A stretch of 43,066 bases of DNA, taken from Caldilinea sp. CFX5. GTDB lineage: Bacteria > Chloroflexota > Anaerolineae > Caldilineales > Caldilineaceae. Under the pieces are notes generated by a model. It saw only the letters and a list, made by a program, of their open reading frames with translations, had not been told where the DNA came from and did no database searches. Shown here piece by piece: positions 15,256-23,482 of this stretch. The DNA is taken from assembly GCA_021405325.1 (NCBI GenBank), contig QWII01000087.1, positions 1 through 43,066 of the forward strand. The letters are read 5' to 3'. Position 1 is the stretch's first letter. Every line of letters starts with the position of its first letter. A program made the position numbers and the translations under genes.

Positions 15256-16830
15256 TTGAGTAGGAATCGTAGCCGTTCCCTGATCATAACGCTTTTACTT
15301 GCTACGTTTGCCGTGCGCATGTGGACCATTGACGCGCGCGCGTTATGGGTTGACGAAGCCTTTGAATTTTGGTCAGCGGCGCTCCCCTTACCGGAGATAC
15401 CGCGCGCGGTCAAATTTACCATGCAACCGCCCCTCTATAGTTACCTCCTCCATCCGTGGCTTGCCTTTGGGATCACTCCCGTCTGGTTGCGCTTTTTATC
15501 GGTCGCCCTCAGCGTGCTTGGCGTGGCTGCTTTGTTGGTTTGGGCCAGACGAACACTGGATCGCACCGGTCTTTTGGCAACGGGCGCGCTTATTAGCACC
15601 ATGCCCATTGCAATCCATTACGCGCAAGAAATCGCCGAGTATGCGTTGCTTTTCTGTACCCTGGCCTGGTTGATGCTTTGCCTCAGTCGCACCTTTCAAC
15701 GGGATGATTGGCGCATCTGGTTTTTCTGTATGCTCTGGGGAGTTCTCAGTATCTATAGCCACTATGGCGCACTGCTCGTCGTTGCTACCCTCTCCGGGGC
15801 AACAGTTATTGAAAATTTGTATAACCAACGCTACCGCGCCCTTTATCAACAAGCGCTGGTCTCTGCGCTTGGGCTGCTTCTGATCGCACCGCTCGTCCTT
15901 TTTTTTCTGCGGGATCAATTTGTGAATATGCCGGGACGCCCAGCCCTGTCCCTGATGCACTTTTCATTGGTGCAGGATAGCTTTGACAATCTACGCGATG
16001 TGCTGCTTACCTTGTGGATTAACACCGGCCCGCAAGGCATCCCACCGGATGCGACATTGTGGTTCGGGCGATTTTGGCTGCTCCTCTTTGGGTTGACCGG
16101 CATCTATCTGTTTTTGACGCCAGCGCCTTGGCCAATCAAGCGGGTTGTCTTCTGGTTTTGGTTGCTCTTCTTGGCCTATTATGTTGCCGTCAAGAGCGGC
16201 GCCTATGCCTATGGTGTCTGGGGTGGACGCTATAGTTCGATTTTGGCGCCCCTCTTTGCCCTTACGGGCGGCGCCCTGGTGACGCACCTTTGGCGCCGTC
16301 AAAAGGTTTTGGTTACGGCTGTTTTGGCGTTCTATGTGGGGGTAGCTTTAGCCGCCGCGCCCTCTTCCCCTTTTTATGCCACGCTCGTGGGACAGGAAAG
16401 GCCACCTGAAGCGCGTGAAAATATGCAACAGATCGTTCAGACCTGGCTCCAGCAGCGCGTACCGACCGAGCCAACCTATGTCTACCAAGGCGCCATCTTC
16501 ACCTTTAGCTACTACTTGCGCCTGGCCGGTTTGGAAAGGCATACCTTATTGTCGGAACAGAATGCCGCTTGTCGCACGATCGTTCAGCCGGTTTGTACAG
16601 AAACGAATGTCTTCTATAGCAAAGCGCTACAGGGGCATCCGCCGGCAGACCGTCTTGCTGCCCTCTGGGAGGCATTTGGCCGGCAACCCGAACGCTTCTG
16701 GCTCATTTTTGCGCGTGTGTACGAAGATGAAGATCGCACGTTGTTACACCTGTTGCACGAAGAGTATACCATCGTCACGACCCATCAAGGAGTAGGCGTC
16801 GTCGCTTATCGACTACAACGTAAACCATAA
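15256..16830 (+). CDS. Polytopic membrane glycosyltransferase (PMT/ArnT-like, GT-C fold)
   Basis: A protein of up to 524 residues with about ten hydrophobic segments. The first extracytoplasmic loop carries the GT-C acidic motif in ALWVDEAFEFW (Asp-Glu). QPPLYSYLLHPWL and IAIHYAQEIAEYALLF are typical of the dolichyl/undecaprenyl-phosphate-sugar-using ArnT/PMT group. The C-terminal about 120 residues are soluble and probably external. Such enzymes move a sugar from a lipid carrier to a lipid, protein or polymer outside the membrane. TTG 15256 is the only early start but lacks a clear ribosome site, so the N-terminus is uncertain. It is transcribed from its own promoter. Confidence 0.78.
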   Translation: MSRNRSRSLIITLLLATFAVRMWTIDARALWVDEAFEFWSAALPLPEIPRAVKFTMQPPLYSYLLHPWLAFGITPVWLRFLSVALSVLGVAALLVWARRTLDRTGLLATGALISTMPIAIHYAQEIAEYALLFCTLAWLMLCLSRTFQRDDWRIWFFCMLWGVLSIYSHYGALLVVATLSGATVIENLYNQRYRALYQQALVSALGLLLIAPLVLFFLRDQFVNMPGRPALSLMHFSLVQDSFDNLRDVLLTLWINTGPQGIPPDATLWFGRFWLLLFGLTGIYLFLTPAPWPIKRVVFWFWLLFLAYYVAVKSGAYAYGVWGGRYSSILAPLFALTGGALVTHLWRRQKVLVTAVLAFYVGVALAAAPSSPFYATLVGQERPPEARENMQQIVQTWLQQRVPTEPTYVYQGAIFTFSYYLRLAGLERHTLLSEQNAACRTIVQPVCTETNVFYSKALQGHPPADRLAALWEAFGRQPERFWLIFARVYEDEDRTLLHLLHEEYTIVTTHQGVGVVAYRLQRKP

Positions 16831-16936
16831 ACTGTTTATGCCACCCCACCTGGCCCAATGGTTACATCCTCTCTTGCAAGGGAACCTGCCGACGACACCG
16901 ATAGCGTTGCCGGTACACTTACCATAGGCGGACTGT

Positions 16937-16965
16937 TTGCCCATCGCTGCTCGGCAGGCTATAAT
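16937..16965 (+). promoter_or_regulatory. Promoter of the RidA-family gene
   Basis: TTGCCC (16937-16942) and TATAAT (16960-16965) have a 17-bp spacer, 57 bases before ATG 17023. Confidence 0.7.
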
Positions 16966-17022
16966 AGAAGCCTATCACTCTTCGATTGAAAATCAGGACG
17001 TCAACAGTAAGGAGAAAAGGGC

Positions 17023-17475
17023 ATGTCCTACGAAGCAAAGTTGAAGGAACTGGGCTATACGCTGGAAACGGTGGATTTGAACGCAGGACGGTTGATGCAC
17101 GCCGTGCGCACCGGCAATTTGGTCTATACCTCCGGGCAGGTCTCCCGCTTTGGCGGCAAAGAGATTATCGGCAAAGTTGGCCGTGAGGTTACGGTTGAGC
17201 AGGGCTATGAAGGGGCCAAGCTCTCGGCGCTCTGCTGTCTGCAAGCGGTCAAGAGCCTGACCGGCAGCCTCGATAATGTGGTGCGCGTGGTCAAGGTGCT
17301 GGGGATGGTCAATGTCGCACCCGATTTTAGCAACACGCCGGCGGTGATTCATGGCGCTAGCGATCTCTTGATTGCCGTCTTTGGCGAAGCAGGTCGCCAC
17401 GCCCGCAGTGCGGTCGGCATGCAGATCCCCTCTGATTTTGCCGTTGAGGTTGAGGTAATTTTCGAGGTTAAATAG
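17023..17475 (+). CDS. RidA/YjgF-family protein
   Basis: A 150-residue trimeric RidA-fold protein. VRTGNLVYTSGQVSRFGGK is the conserved N-terminal strand region. The C-terminal part AGRHARSAVGMQIPSDFAVE carries the arginine used to bind carboxylates in RidA proteins (R-S-A-V-G). RidA hydrolyses reactive 2-aminoacrylate/imine intermediates made by PLP enzymes. This longer version (about 150 against 125 residues) belongs to the YjgF-like group with an extra N-terminal helix, whose activity is less certain. AAGGAG precedes the ATG. The gene is alone and followed by a perfect hairpin. Confidence 0.88.
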   Translation: MSYEAKLKELGYTLETVDLNAGRLMHAVRTGNLVYTSGQVSRFGGKEIIGKVGREVTVEQGYEGAKLSALCCLQAVKSLTGSLDNVVRVVKVLGMVNVAPDFSNTPAVIHGASDLLIAVFGEAGRHARSAVGMQIPSDFAVEVEVIFEVK

Positions 17476-17479
17476 GTTG

Positions 17480-17552
17480 GTTGGTCGTTAGCTGGTACAT
17501 CACGTTGGTTTCGACAGGCTCAACCAACGTGATGTACCAGCTAACGACCAAC
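17480..17552. repeat. Perfect 31-bp inverted repeat between convergent genes
   Basis: The arms at 17480-17510 and 17522-17552 are exact reverse complements around an 11-base loop. The top of the hairpin reads TTTCGACAGGCTCAACC, whose core recurs inside the methyltransferase gene at 2118-2142. It lies between converging genes and could be a two-way terminator. Confidence 0.85.
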
Positions 17553-17563
17553 GAATGAATAAC

Positions 17564-18556
17564 TTAATCCGCCGCGATGTAGGCGCCGGTTGTGACATGC
17601 CCATTGCGTTCCGGTAGGGGCAACTTGCCGTTGCTGTGGTAGATTGGTTTTTGGACACTCTTGAGAACTTTGTCAATCTCATCAGGGGCAATGGCGGCGG
17701 GGCGGGTGGTTAACAATGCTTCGTTGACCGCGATGGTGGCGGCCAACATCTTATGCTCTAAGCCCAAGTCTTCACAAAAGCTCATAAAGGCTTCCGTATC
17801 CTTGGGCAGACAAGCGCCGCCGTAGGGGGCGCCGCCGCGTGTGCCGTAAAGCGGATTCCACATGCTCTCGGCGCTGCGGGCGACCACGGCGCCAACCAGA
17901 TTGCTGTCCACCCCCAAATGCTCGCAGATATTGTGAACCTCATTAAAGTAACTGATTTTCACGGCATTGTAGATGTTATTCACATACTTGATAGTTTCGG
18001 CCTCGGTCGGGGTGCAGTGAACAACAAGCCCGCCAAAGGGGATATAGAGATTGTTGAGGATTTGGGTGGTTGATTGGTCGGTGACACCCAGGACAGTGAT
18101 CCATGGGCGATCAAAATCGGCTTCGGATGTGCGTTGGCGTAAAAATTCAGGATTCATCGCCAGGCCAAAATCAACACCGGCTAATTTGCCTGAAACCTTT
18201 TCTAGGATCGGTTTGAGGGTCATTTCCGTTGTCATCGGTGGAACGGTGCTACGCACCACAACGCAAATATATTTATTGGTCGTAGCCAAACCGCTGCCGA
18301 CCTGGTGAGCCGCATGTTTGATATGATCCAGGATAATATGCTTGTTTTTGGTGGGCGTAGAAACAGTCAGCATAACAATGTCAACTGTGTTCCAATTCAC
18401 CCCATCGATGGTAGATGCGCGGAAGCCTTGTGCATTGAGCTCTTTTACTTTGGCGTTATCAACATCGACGAATGAGACGGTGTGCCCTTTTCTCGCAAAA
18501 CCTTTGCCTGTCGCTTGACCAACGACACCTGCGCCAACGACTAGGATATTCGACAT
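17564..18556 (-). CDS. UDP-glucose/GDP-mannose dehydrogenase-family protein (short form)
   Basis: An NAD-dependent sugar-nucleotide dehydrogenase-like protein of 330 residues. The N-terminal Rossmann domain opens NILVVGAGVVGQATGKGFA, with Asp in VSFVDVDNAKV. The substrate-site stretch MNPEFLRQRTSEADF and the central-helix residues YVNNIYNAVKISYFNE are conserved. The catalytic cysteine is in YGGACLPKDTEAF. Normal enzymes have about 430 residues, with a third domain binding the UDP part. Here the chain ends about 70 residues after the catalytic-cysteine region, so that domain is missing. Altered substrate, or a domain supplied by another protein, are possible. AAGGAG lies just before the ATG. 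Confidence 0.8.
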   Translation of the reverse strand: MSNILVVGAGVVGQATGKGFARKGHTVSFVDVDNAKVKELNAQGFRASTIDGVNWNTVDIVMLTVSTPTKNKHIILDHIKHAAHQVGSGLATTNKYICVVVRSTVPPMTTEMTLKPILEKVSGKLAGVDFGLAMNPEFLRQRTSEADFDRPWITVLGVTDQSTTQILNNLYIPFGGLVVHCTPTEAETIKYVNNIYNAVKISYFNEVHNICEHLGVDSNLVGAVVARSAESMWNPLYGTRGGAPYGGACLPKDTEAFMSFCEDLGLEHKMLAATIAVNEALLTTRPAAIAPDEIDKVLKSVQKPIYHSNGKLPLPERNGHVTTGAYIAAD

Positions 18557-18809
18557 GCGGGTTTTCTCCTTGCAATGATAACTAATTGATACATCATGTG
18601 AATAACATTATGTGAATAACATTATGGGAATAGATGACAAGCCACTACTGATAGAACTTACACGCTTTTAACGAGTTACATAAGTCCAACGGGGTATCAA
18701 CAAAGGCAAGGGGGTCGTTGCTATCATATCCTTCATTTGCCCTATGACATTAATCGTTATCTTTTGACAAATCCTTCAAGAAAATACAAAATTCGCAATT
18801 TTGGTCTTC

Positions 18810-18898
18810 GCTCATCTACAGAAAGTGTGAGGTTTCGACCCGCCACACCTGTCAGGTTTTGGAAACCTGACAGGTGTTCACACTTTCCGTAGATGAGC
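18810..18898. repeat. Nested inverted repeat with ACCTGTCAGGTTT core
   Basis: The outer arms at 18810-18830 and 18878-18898 pair with one mismatch. The inner arms ACACCTGTCAGGTTT (18845-18859) and AAACCTGACAGGTGT (18863-18877) are perfect with a 3-base loop. The inner core recurs, in inverted orientation, at 39894-39930. Confidence 0.8.
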
Positions 18899-19346
18899 CT
18901 TTGGTATTTTACTAGGATTGAACAACAATAATTTCAAGTCGGGCACATGACAATGATCAGCTTATTGTAATGTTTTTTTGTTGCTTAGAATCAATATCCT
19001 TTGCTACTACAACCTAAGTTTTATGCCGTAAGCTTACAAAAGCTTGTCATAAAGTCTTAGTAATGTAATCTTTTGTAATAATTCTACTCTGTTCTCTCTT
19101 TTGCAAGAAATTTAAACAATAAAAGCAAAGATAATCAATATTAACAGCAAAAATATTTTTATAGAAAACGAAAATTGCATAGCTTGATCGTATATTCCTT
19201 GCGGACGTTGACGCTGATTCACTCCTGCCTTTGCTTGGTGATTCATGGTCATTTTACCGAATCTCCTCAACATTTTGGATTAGCCAGTATAGCGCTTTTT
19301 GTCGGTTGAATATTCACTTTGCTGAACGTTTTGTAACTACCAAGCC

Positions 19347-19434
19347 ACCCCTCCCTAACCCTCCCCTGCTAAGGGAGGGAACTGTTGAACGCTCGACAAT
19401 TCCCTCCCTTAGCAGGGGAGGGTTAGGGAGGGGT
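19347..19434. repeat. Perfect 35-bp inverted repeat (CCCTCCCTAACCCTCCCC type)
   Basis: The arms at 19347-19381 and 19400-19434 are exact reverse complements with an 18-base loop. The flanks AACGTTTTGTAAC and GTTACAACGTT extend the pairing with a bulge. Similar C-rich hairpins are widespread intergenic repeats in several phyla. Confidence 0.85.
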
Positions 19435-19610
19435 TAGTCGTTACAACGTTTTTATTTATTGGTTGAATGCAACGTTCATCCACTGGCCATGTAATGAATC
19501 AATTTAACAATGTTCGGTGAAAAAGCAAGATAAATTAAGCTTACAAATAGCTGTCAGTTTTGCCTGTGCTTAACAATTGCGCCAACGTTCTGCATTGCGA
19601 CGAAGAAACC

Positions 19611-19639
19611 TTCTTGTTTTTTCTGCCTTATCGTATAAT
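19611..19639 (+). promoter_or_regulatory. Promoter of the alkyltransferase-like gene; predicts a leaderless mRNA
   Basis: TATAAT (19634-19639) ends 6 bases before ATG 19646. TTCTTG (19611-19616, 17-bp spacer) is a weak -35. Transcription would start at the initiation codon. Confidence 0.55.
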
Positions 19640-19645
19640 AAACCT

Positions 19646-20035
19646 ATGTACATCGACGCAGAATTAGGGCAACAACCCATTTATCAGCGCATTTGTTTGC
19701 TGGTTCAACAGATCCCGCCGGGGCGTGTCGCAACCTATGGGCAAATCGCCGCCCTTGTTGGTAACTGTACCGCCCGGATGGTTGGTTATGCCATGTCCTC
19801 CCTCGGTGGGGCCAGCCATACACCCTGGCAGCGCGTGGTGAATAGTCAGGGCAAAATTAGCCCGCGCGCCGATAGTCAGAGCACCGAGGTGCAACGGTTG
19901 CGGTTGATCGAGGAAGGGATTCTCTTTGATACGCAACACCGGATCAATCTGCGCCGCTACCGCTGGGCCGGCCCTTCGCTGGAATGGCGCTTAGAACATG
20001 GCTTTGACCCCGAAGCAAGCTGGCATGGGGAGTAA
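19646..20035 (+). CDS. Alkyltransferase-like (ATL) DNA-repair protein
   Basis: A 129-residue protein of the O6-alkylguanine-DNA alkyltransferase C-terminal fold. GRVATYGQIAALVG is the conserved helix-turn-helix region, and GYAMSSLGGASHTPWQRVVN the active-site region. In MGMT the reactive site is PCHR. Here it reads Pro60-Trp61-Gln62-Arg63, so the cysteine is replaced by tryptophan as in ATL proteins. ATLs bind alkylated guanine, flip it out, and channel it to nucleotide excision repair without chemical repair. ATG 19646 matches the promoter position and the usual start. An upstream in-frame start at 19577 would precede the promoter. The next gene begins 6 bases later. Confidence 0.88.
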   Translation: MYIDAELGQQPIYQRICLLVQQIPPGRVATYGQIAALVGNCTARMVGYAMSSLGGASHTPWQRVVNSQGKISPRADSQSTEVQRLRLIEEGILFDTQHRINLRRYRWAGPSLEWRLEHGFDPEASWHGE

Positions 20036-20041
20036 CTGTTC

Positions 20042-21823
20042 TTGACAATGCTCGCTGCGTGGCGCTGTTACCGCTGCTCTTGGCTTTGGCTGTTCGTCCT
20101 TTTGCTGCTCTACTTGTTGCTGGCCGGCTATCAGCTTGGTTTGCCCGGCTTGCACTATGATGAAGCGCGCGAGGCCGGTGTGAATGCGATGGAATTGCTC
20201 ACGGGTGCACCGGTCACGGCCTTCCGTCAAGTTACCTTTCCGGTCGCCGGTCTGACCTTGCCCGTGATGGTGCAAGATTATATTGGCGCTCTTAATGTTT
20301 ATTTGGTCCTGCCACCGTTGTGGCTCACCGGTGTCGGCATCCCCAATTTGCGGATCGTTCCGCTGCTTACCGGTCTGGCAAGTCTGCTGCTGCTCGAACG
20401 GGCAGTGACCGCCTGGTGGGCATGGCGCACGAACACCCCACCCGCAACGCGTCTCCCGCTTTCCCCGGCCGGTCTGTTGGCGATAGGGCTGCTGGTTGCT
20501 TCCCCTAGCTTTGTCTTCTGGAGCCGACAAGGCATCTTTGTCACCAATTTGACTCAGCCTTTGACCTTCTGGTGTCTCTGGCAAGGGGTGCGCTGGTTAC
20601 ACACCGGTGGCGGCCGCAATTTGCTCTGGAGCGCCTTTGCCGGTGGTTGTGCGCTCTATGCCAAGCTATTGGCGCTCTGGGTCATCGGCCCCTTTGCCCT
20701 GTTCGCCGCCGGCTGGTGGTTATGGCAACGTTGGCAGCGGCGGGCGGTCGCCCCGTTATCAGGCGTACTCTTGGTCGGGGTTGTGTTTGCTTTTTTACTG
20801 CCGCTAACCCCGCTTCTCTTTTTCAATTGGCAGAGCGGCGGCGTCTGGCGCGCCTTCGCGGAGCATCTGGACACCAGCTATTATGGCGTGGCGAACCGGG
20901 ATCTCATTGCCAATCTGACTGTGCGCAGTCGTCAGGTGGTGCAGACGTTGGAAGGGCGCCATTTCTGGTACTTGGGCGGTCTTTACGGCAACGCGGTGGC
21001 GCCGTGGCTGGCGGTGGTCAGCGTCGGCTGGGGGCTGTGGCATGGCCGCCGCTTGCTCTTGGGGCCGCTACTGCTGGGCCTGGCAGCCTTTGCCTGTAGT
21101 CTGTTTACGATTAGCGACTTGTTTATCACCCACTATGCCCTGCTGCATCCCCTGTTTATCGGCATCGTGGCCTTAGGGTTGACGGTGTTCGGCGTTCCGG
21201 TAAAAAGTGGGGCTATCGGTACAATCTGCCGGAAAGGTGGTAGCGGACGATCTGGTCGACAGGACGGATCTTCCCGGAAGATGGCCCAATCGCGGCCTGA
21301 TCTACCCGGTGAGCCATTGCGGAAAGAACAACTGACATCACGCCCATTGCGCTGGTTGCTGGCGCTCATCATTGCGCTTTGGCTTGGCGCTGATCTCAGC
21401 GCCACGGTGCGTTACCATCTGGCCTTGACCCGTAGCGGCGGCTTGGGCGACCATTCGGATGTGAGTTATCATCTGGCCTACCACTTGCGCTATCATGGCT
21501 TGGGCGCGCCCATTGCACTAGATTGGGGCTTTGATGCACCGGTGCGTTACTTGAGTGAAGGCACAGTGACGCCCATCGAAATCTTCGGCTATGGCTCCCC
21601 CGTTGCGCCCGACCCGGCCTTTGGCGAACGGCTGCGCACCTTTCTGGGCAACCCCGACAATGTCTATCTGCTCCATACCCCCGCCGCCACCAGCTTTCAA
21701 GGTCGGCGAGAAGCATTTTTTGCCGAAGTCAACCGCGCCGGTCGCCAAGCCCGCCTGGAAACGACTTTTGCCCAACGCGACGGCGCCCCCCTCGTCGAAC
21801 TCTGGCGCGTCCTCCCGCCGTAA
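20042..21823 (+). CDS. Polytopic membrane glycosyltransferase (PMT/ArnT-like) with hydrophilic insert
   Basis: A protein of 593 residues with about 11 hydrophobic segments. The GT-C acidic motif is in LHYDEAREAGVNAMELL. PVMVQDYIGALNVYLVLPPL resembles the lipid-sugar-binding region of ArnT-like enzymes. TTG 20042 is preceded by GGGGAG (20027-20032); ATG 20048 is an alternative. Residues about 387-425 form a Gly/Arg/Ser-rich hydrophilic stretch between two membrane helices (VPVKSGAIGTICRKGGSGRS onward). It is unlike the rest of the protein and may be a cytoplasmic loop or a secondary insertion. The gene follows the ATL gene by 6 bases and is probably co-transcribed with it, although no functional link is obvious. 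Confidence 0.78.
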   Translation: MTMLAAWRCYRCSWLWLFVLLLLYLLLAGYQLGLPGLHYDEAREAGVNAMELLTGAPVTAFRQVTFPVAGLTLPVMVQDYIGALNVYLVLPPLWLTGVGIPNLRIVPLLTGLASLLLLERAVTAWWAWRTNTPPATRLPLSPAGLLAIGLLVASPSFVFWSRQGIFVTNLTQPLTFWCLWQGVRWLHTGGGRNLLWSAFAGGCALYAKLLALWVIGPFALFAAGWWLWQRWQRRAVAPLSGVLLVGVVFAFLLPLTPLLFFNWQSGGVWRAFAEHLDTSYYGVANRDLIANLTVRSRQVVQTLEGRHFWYLGGLYGNAVAPWLAVVSVGWGLWHGRRLLLGPLLLGLAAFACSLFTISDLFITHYALLHPLFIGIVALGLTVFGVPVKSGAIGTICRKGGSGRSGRQDGSSRKMAQSRPDLPGEPLRKEQLTSRPLRWLLALIIALWLGADLSATVRYHLALTRSGGLGDHSDVSYHLAYHLRYHGLGAPIALDWGFDAPVRYLSEGTVTPIEIFGYGSPVAPDPAFGERLRTFLGNPDNVYLLHTPAATSFQGRREAFFAEVNRAGRQARLETTFAQRDGAPLVELWRVLPP

Positions 21824-21832
21824 ACAATCTCT

Positions 21833-21907
21833 GACAAGGTGACAGGGTGACAAGGTGAATCGTGCCACCGCCGTTCACCCCTTCCTGTCTTCCTCTCTTT
21901 TGTCTTC
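21833..21907. repeat. Short tandem repeat GACAAGGT x3 and CTTCCTGTCTTCC tract
   Basis: Three 8-base units (GACAAGGT, GACAGGGT, GACAAGGT) lie at 21833-21856. A pyrimidine-rich tract, CTTCCTGTCTTCC at 21881-21893, matches in complement the 8-base repeats at 35051-35090. The tract lies between the glycosyltransferase and the DapA-family gene. Confidence 0.6.
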
Positions 21908-21929
21908 ATAGCATACAAGGAGTTACACC

Positions 21930-22871
21930 ATGTCTCTCTCTACACCCGAACTGCTGGATAGCCTGGACTCGGCGATCACCATCCCAATCATCCCCTTCCA
22001 AGACGGGCAAATTGATTATGACGGCCATGCCCGCAACATTGCGTACCTCATGCGCAACAATCGCCTTGACCATGGGCGACGGCGGGTCATTTCGGTGGCC
22101 GGCACCAGCCTCATTCACCATATTGAGCCGGAGGAACAGACACGCATTTTTGATGTCACCGGACAGGCGATGGGCAAGGAGGGCGTGCTCATGTCCGCCA
22201 TTGTTCCCAATCCGTATCGGACCGCCGGCAAATTGGTGGAAGAACAGTCCAAGTTACAGCGCCCGCCCGATATTTATCTGATCATGCCGCTCGGCGGCAC
22301 CTATAGCACCGAAGGTCTCTACGAATCGTTGATGGCCTTTGGCGAGCGCTACGGTAACGCTTGTGGCGCCCGTTTCCTCTACTACCACCGGTTGGCGCGC
22401 GACCGGGCGGCGGTGATCCGGCTGCTCAATGATTCCCCCCACTTTATCGGCGTCAAAATCGGCACTGGTGAAGAAGATGTGCGTCCCATGATCGACGGCG
22501 TGGGCAACAACGCGATGGTTATCTGGGGCATCGGCGACCGCAGCACCAAGGCCGCCGAATTGGGCAGCAAGGGTCACACCTCCGGCACAGCAGTTCTCTG
22601 TACGGGGATCTGCGACGGCATTAGCAATGCCCAACGGCGTGGCGACTTTGGGGCGGCGCGTGCACTGGAAGCGGCGGTCAATGAACTGGAAGAGATTCGC
22701 TTTATGAATGGCCGTGTCTACAACTACTCCGCCGTTGTCGAGGCGATGAAATTGAGCGGCTTTACCGACATTGTCCCCGGCGATGGCAGCGGCCCCTTCA
22801 ACCCGCCGGTGCCGGCGGAAGTCTCTGCTCGTCTGCGTCAAGCGATTGCCCCCCTATTGCAATACCATTAA
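21930..22871 (+). CDS. Dihydrodipicolinate synthase (DapA)-family aldolase/lyase
   Basis: A 313-residue TIM-barrel class I lyase. The Schiff-base lysine is Lys176 in FIGVKIGTGEED. The catalytic tyrosine lies in RFLYYHRLA (Tyr151 or 152). SAIVPNPYRTAGKLVEE and the following region fit the DapA/NanA superfamily. The usual GTTGE motif reads SVAGTSLIHHIEPEE, so this is probably not the lysine-pathway enzyme. Family members also cleave 2-keto-3-deoxy sugar acids, which would fit the sugar-oxidising operon at 12-15 kb. That link is only a suggestion. AAGGAG precedes the ATG. A perfect hairpin follows the gene. Confidence 0.85.
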   Translation: MSLSTPELLDSLDSAITIPIIPFQDGQIDYDGHARNIAYLMRNNRLDHGRRRVISVAGTSLIHHIEPEEQTRIFDVTGQAMGKEGVLMSAIVPNPYRTAGKLVEEQSKLQRPPDIYLIMPLGGTYSTEGLYESLMAFGERYGNACGARFLYYHRLARDRAAVIRLLNDSPHFIGVKIGTGEEDVRPMIDGVGNNAMVIWGIGDRSTKAAELGSKGHTSGTAVLCTGICDGISNAQRRGDFGAARALEAAVNELEEIRFMNGRVYNYSAVVEAMKLSGFTDIVPGDGSGPFNPPVPAEVSARLRQAIAPLLQYH

Positions 22872-22904
22872 TCAGCCGTCTACCCATTACAACCGGATCG
22901 TACC

Positions 22905-22947
22905 TACGCCCGTCAGCATTGCGCAGAGCGCAATGCTGACGGGCGTA
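22905..22947. terminator. Perfect 20-bp hairpin after the DapA-family gene
   Basis: TACGCCCGTCAGCATTGCGC (22905-22924) pairs fully with the segment at 22928-22947, with a 3-base loop. It is followed by a T-rich TTATTTCC. Position and structure suit a transcription terminator. Confidence 0.7.
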
Positions 22948-23070
22948 TTATTTCCGGTAATGAATTAGAAAGGAACATGGATTATCCGAATAAAAGTTGA
23001 GAAAATTTATAAATCCAAAATCATAATTGATTTATTTAATATCAATATTGAAATTATTGAAATTTGGGTA

Positions 23071-23098
23071 TTGACATTTTTAATTTTTATGATACAGT
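23071..23098 (+). promoter_or_regulatory. Promoter of the small membrane protein / DUF2089 operon
   Basis: TTGACA (23071-23076) and TACAGT (23093-23098) have a 16-bp spacer in an AT-rich stretch. Confidence 0.6.
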
Positions 23099-23154
23099 AT
23101 AGCTATTGACCACGTTCATAGAAGAACACGTTGGTAGAACAAGGAGGAAGCAAC

Positions 23155-23403
23155 ATGGATCACTGGACGATTACCAATTGCGTTGAGCGTGCCCGCGAAC
23201 GCCAGGCTGCACTGGCAAACGAAGCAAAGCGGCAGCGGCTCCTGCGCGAGCTTGCCGACACCACGGAACGATTCGCCCTCTTCCGCAAAACGGTGTTGGT
23301 GACCGCCAACCTGCTGATTGCCGCCGGTGTATGGCTCAAGCAACAGGCTACGCCGGCGCAAAGCCATGCACAGCGCCCCACCATGGCCGGCCGCTTTTCT
23401 TGA
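23155..23403 (+). CDS. Small single-span membrane protein, unknown function
   Basis: An 82-residue protein starting at ATG 23155 behind a perfect AAGGAGG (23141-23147). Residues 10-45 are a strongly charged helix, probably coiled coil (CVERARERQAALANEAKRQR, LLRELADTTERF). Residues about 53-68 (TVLVTANLLIAAGVWL) form one membrane helix, followed by a short polar tail. This looks like a small anchored helper. It begins the stretch that leads to DUF2089 and the GGD-repeat protein and may be transcribed with them. No known family was recognised. Confidence 0.75.
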   Translation: MDHWTITNCVERARERQAALANEAKRQRLLRELADTTERFALFRKTVLVTANLLIAAGVWLKQQATPAQSHAQRPTMAGRFS

Positions 23404-23482
23404 AGCTGCCAACGTGTAGACGGTACGATTCGCCTGCTGTCAAGGCCAACCGTATCACCAGAAGTGATGTAGGAGCAAAAAA

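Larger units (their letters stand above)
18557..19645. other. AT-rich gene-free region of about 1.1 kb
   Basis: No open frame here looks like a protein; the 68-codon frame at 19231-19437 runs through a hairpin. The region is clearly AT-richer than its neighbours. It holds a direct repeat GTGAATAACATTAT (18598-18611, 18612-18625), two long inverted repeats, and the promoter of the downstream gene. An unrecognised small RNA cannot be excluded. Confidence 0.6.

Noticed and set aside
19231..19437. 68-codon frame in the AT-rich region
   Set aside because: Its second half is translated from the 35-bp inverted repeat, and there is no ribosome site.
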